The notes beneath the pieces are model-generated. The model worked only from the letters and a program-made list of their open reading frames with translations, was not told where the DNA came from and did not search any database. DNA of 64,000 nt from Photorhabdus akhurstii (GTDB lineage: Bacteria > Pseudomonadota > Gammaproteobacteria > Enterobacterales > Enterobacteriaceae), in assembly GCF_018448925.1 (NCBI RefSeq), contig NZ_RCWE01000001.1, forward strand, positions 502,997 through 566,996, written 5' to 3'. Below are positions 62,922 to 64,000 of the stretch, piece after piece (position 1 is the stretch's first letter; each line of letters begins with the position of its first letter). The position numbers and the translations under genes are program-made.

Positions 62922-63163
62922 AATCCTACGATAGGAACGCAAGTTTATTTTGCACATCCTTATGCTTCTTGGGAACGCAGAGTGAATAAAAACACAAATG
63001 GATTGATTTGTCAGTATCTTCCAAAGAGCACAGATTTTTCATCGGTGATAGAACAGGAAATAAGATTCGTATGAATAAACTAAATAATTGCCAACGTGAG
63101 ACACTGGGGTATAAGACACCTAATGAGTTATTTTTAAATAAAGCAAGTTATTTTATAGTATAG
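62922..63163 (+). pseudogene. IS30-family transposase 3' fragment
   Basis: Encodes 'VYFAHPYASWERRVNKNTNG', 'LICQYLPKSTDFS' and, after a -1/+1 shift, 'MNKLNNCQRETLGYKTPNEL'. These are the end of an IS30 DDE transposase (typical 'VYFADPYASWQRGTNENTNG' and 'RxTLxxxTPxE'). No inverted repeat could be set at its end. It marks an old insertion between the helicase and the next fibre cassette. Confidence 0.75.
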
Positions 63164-63194
63164 GTAAAATTATTTGCATTTATTATGTGAATGT

Positions 63195-63350
63195 AAGAAA
63201 ACGAATAATTACAATTAAAGATTACGTTCAATTATATTAACTTATTGGTTAAAATATTTTTGTTGTATGTTCATCTTATCTATTCTACCGTGAAGAGCAT
63301 ATACCTAATAATATAATATGGGTTTATTATGTGGATAATTATTGTTTTTA
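63195..63350 (+). pseudogene. decayed copy of the 59725 small reading frame
   Basis: AATTACAATTAAAGATTACG, TATATTAACTTATTGGTTA and ATGTTCATCTTATCTATTCT match 59718-59800 and beyond, with several small deletions that destroy the frame. Confidence 0.65.
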
Positions 63351-63539
63351 TTATGGTGAAATAAATGTTATTAAAAATATTTTCGAGATGAAATGGATGA
63401 AAAAGAGTTACTTTCATATATTAGATGAAAATGGTTTTAATATATGTCTGGTTTTAGGTGGTTTTGTTTTTCATTGCTATCAGTTATAAAAATAGTTATC
63501 AATTTAAGTTGTAAGAATGTTCCATTATTATTTTTCTAG

Positions 63540-63553
63540 GCTAGACTATGATT
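63540..63553 (+). promoter_or_regulatory. conserved promoter-like motif upstream of tail-fibre gene D
   Basis: GCTAGACTATGATT, 79 bp before the ATG at 63632, matching the motifs before fibre genes A and B. Confidence 0.5.
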
Positions 63554-63631
63554 GAAGTGAGTTTTTGAGAGTGGTTTACAGTAGTTCAATATATTTTTTA
63601 TAAAATAATATTATTTGATTTTGGAGGGTAT

Positions 63632-64000
63632 ATGAGTCCCAAGAATGATTTTAAATCTTTTTCTATTGGTAATAATGCTAATATAGTGAGTCAAGGAGAG
63701 TATGAACAAAGTCCAAATTTAAAGACCGGATTTCCACCGGATAATATTACTGTTCATTTACTTAATAAGGTATTACGTCAGTCGTCGGCAATAGCCTCTG
63801 TTGTGGCTAATTTTATCGCGACATATTCCGGCAATGATGTTTTGGATGATGGGGATATCGTTAAACTCGCTGCCCAATTAAATAGCGCGTTAGAACAAAA
63901 AATTGCAACCGAAGTACCAAATGCCTCGTTAACACAAAAAGGTGTTACTCAGCTTACAGATAAAACCGGCAATAGTAATACTCTTGCGGTAACACAGAAG
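63632..64000 (+). CDS. phage tail-fibre protein, gene D (partial, runs off the window)
   Basis: The first 123 codons of a fourth fibre of the family: 'MSPKNDFKSFSIGNNANIVS', 'GFPPDNITVHLLNKVLRQSS', 'VVANFIATYSGNDVLDDGD' and the fibre repeat 'ASLTQKGVTQLTDKTGN'. No stop or frameshift in the visible part. GGAGG precedes the ATG. The collar or other C-terminal domain lies outside the window. Confidence 0.85.
   Translation, partial: MSPKNDFKSFSIGNNANIVSQGEYEQSPNLKTGFPPDNITVHLLNKVLRQSSAIASVVANFIATYSGNDVLDDGDIVKLAAQLNSALEQKIATEVPNASLTQKGVTQLTDKTGNSNTLAVTQK

Overview
The window looks like a chromosome segment of Photorhabdus (Enterobacterales, Morganellaceae; insect pathogen and nematode symbiont). 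The species cannot be fixed from sequence alone. Three things point there: a long run of PAS4-type LuxR 'solo' regulators, an expansion typical of Photorhabdus; AT-rich DNA with an ERIC-type repeat; and the enterobacterial core order uvrY-uvrC-pgsA-glyW-cysT-leuZ.

Layout. 0.1-4.1 kb (minus): an alpha-glucoside PTS permease, a GH4 6-phospho-alpha-glucosidase and an RpiR regulator. 4.6-5.6 kb: a decayed copy of the yhfT-yhfS junction beside an orphan FimB-like recombinase. 6.0-9.0 kb: fruB-fruA behind two Cra sites, with no fruK between them. 9.2-15.6 kb: a yhf operon (yhfZ, yhfY, yhfX, php, yhfU, yhfT, yhfS) lacking yhfW. 15.9-32 kb: eighteen intact or near-intact PAS4-LuxR genes on the minus strand plus several fragments; most lie in a head-to-tail array with a gene-length period of 709-714 bp. 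A PAAR-protein remnant sits inside the decayed part.

32.5-35.4 kb: a one-spacer type I-F CRISPR mini-array with no cas genes, phage tail-fibre debris, a fused tail-fibre/assembly-chaperone gene and a small conserved unknown gene. 35.7-39.3 kb (minus): three tRNA genes, pgsA, uvrC and uvrY. 39.7-43.0 kb: yecF, a uspF / small membrane protein / uspF trio, and aqpZ. 43.3-45.9 kb: a second tail-fibre locus, with fibre and chaperone as separate genes, then a broken third copy. 46.3-48.6 kb: a secreted endonuclease I-type gene and phoH. 48.8-49.7 kb: an IS fragment and a HigBA-type toxin-antitoxin pair. 50.1-54.8 kb: a Fur-box siderophore reductase, an orphan NarX/NarQ-like kinase and a CIO-type cytochrome bd operon with its DUF2474 subunit. 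55.0-57.2 kb: a divergent MocR regulator and vapBC. 57.3-59.4 kb: two paralogous proteins of unknown function. 60.1-62.8 kb: a large SF1 helicase with a C-terminal DUF2726-like nuclease domain. The window ends in a fourth tail-fibre gene that runs off the edge.

The accessory DNA is the interesting part. Stable housekeeping blocks (uvrY-pgsA-tRNA, aqpZ, phoH) are interleaved with amplified, recombining families: the LuxR array, where PAS halves and HTH halves appear to have been exchanged between units, and the tail-fibre cassettes, which share a conserved leader about 80 nt upstream of each start. No obviously new multi-gene system can be proven from sequence alone. The best candidates for follow-up are the mosaic LuxR array, the dispersed fibre cassettes with the mini-CRISPR, and the helicase-nuclease.
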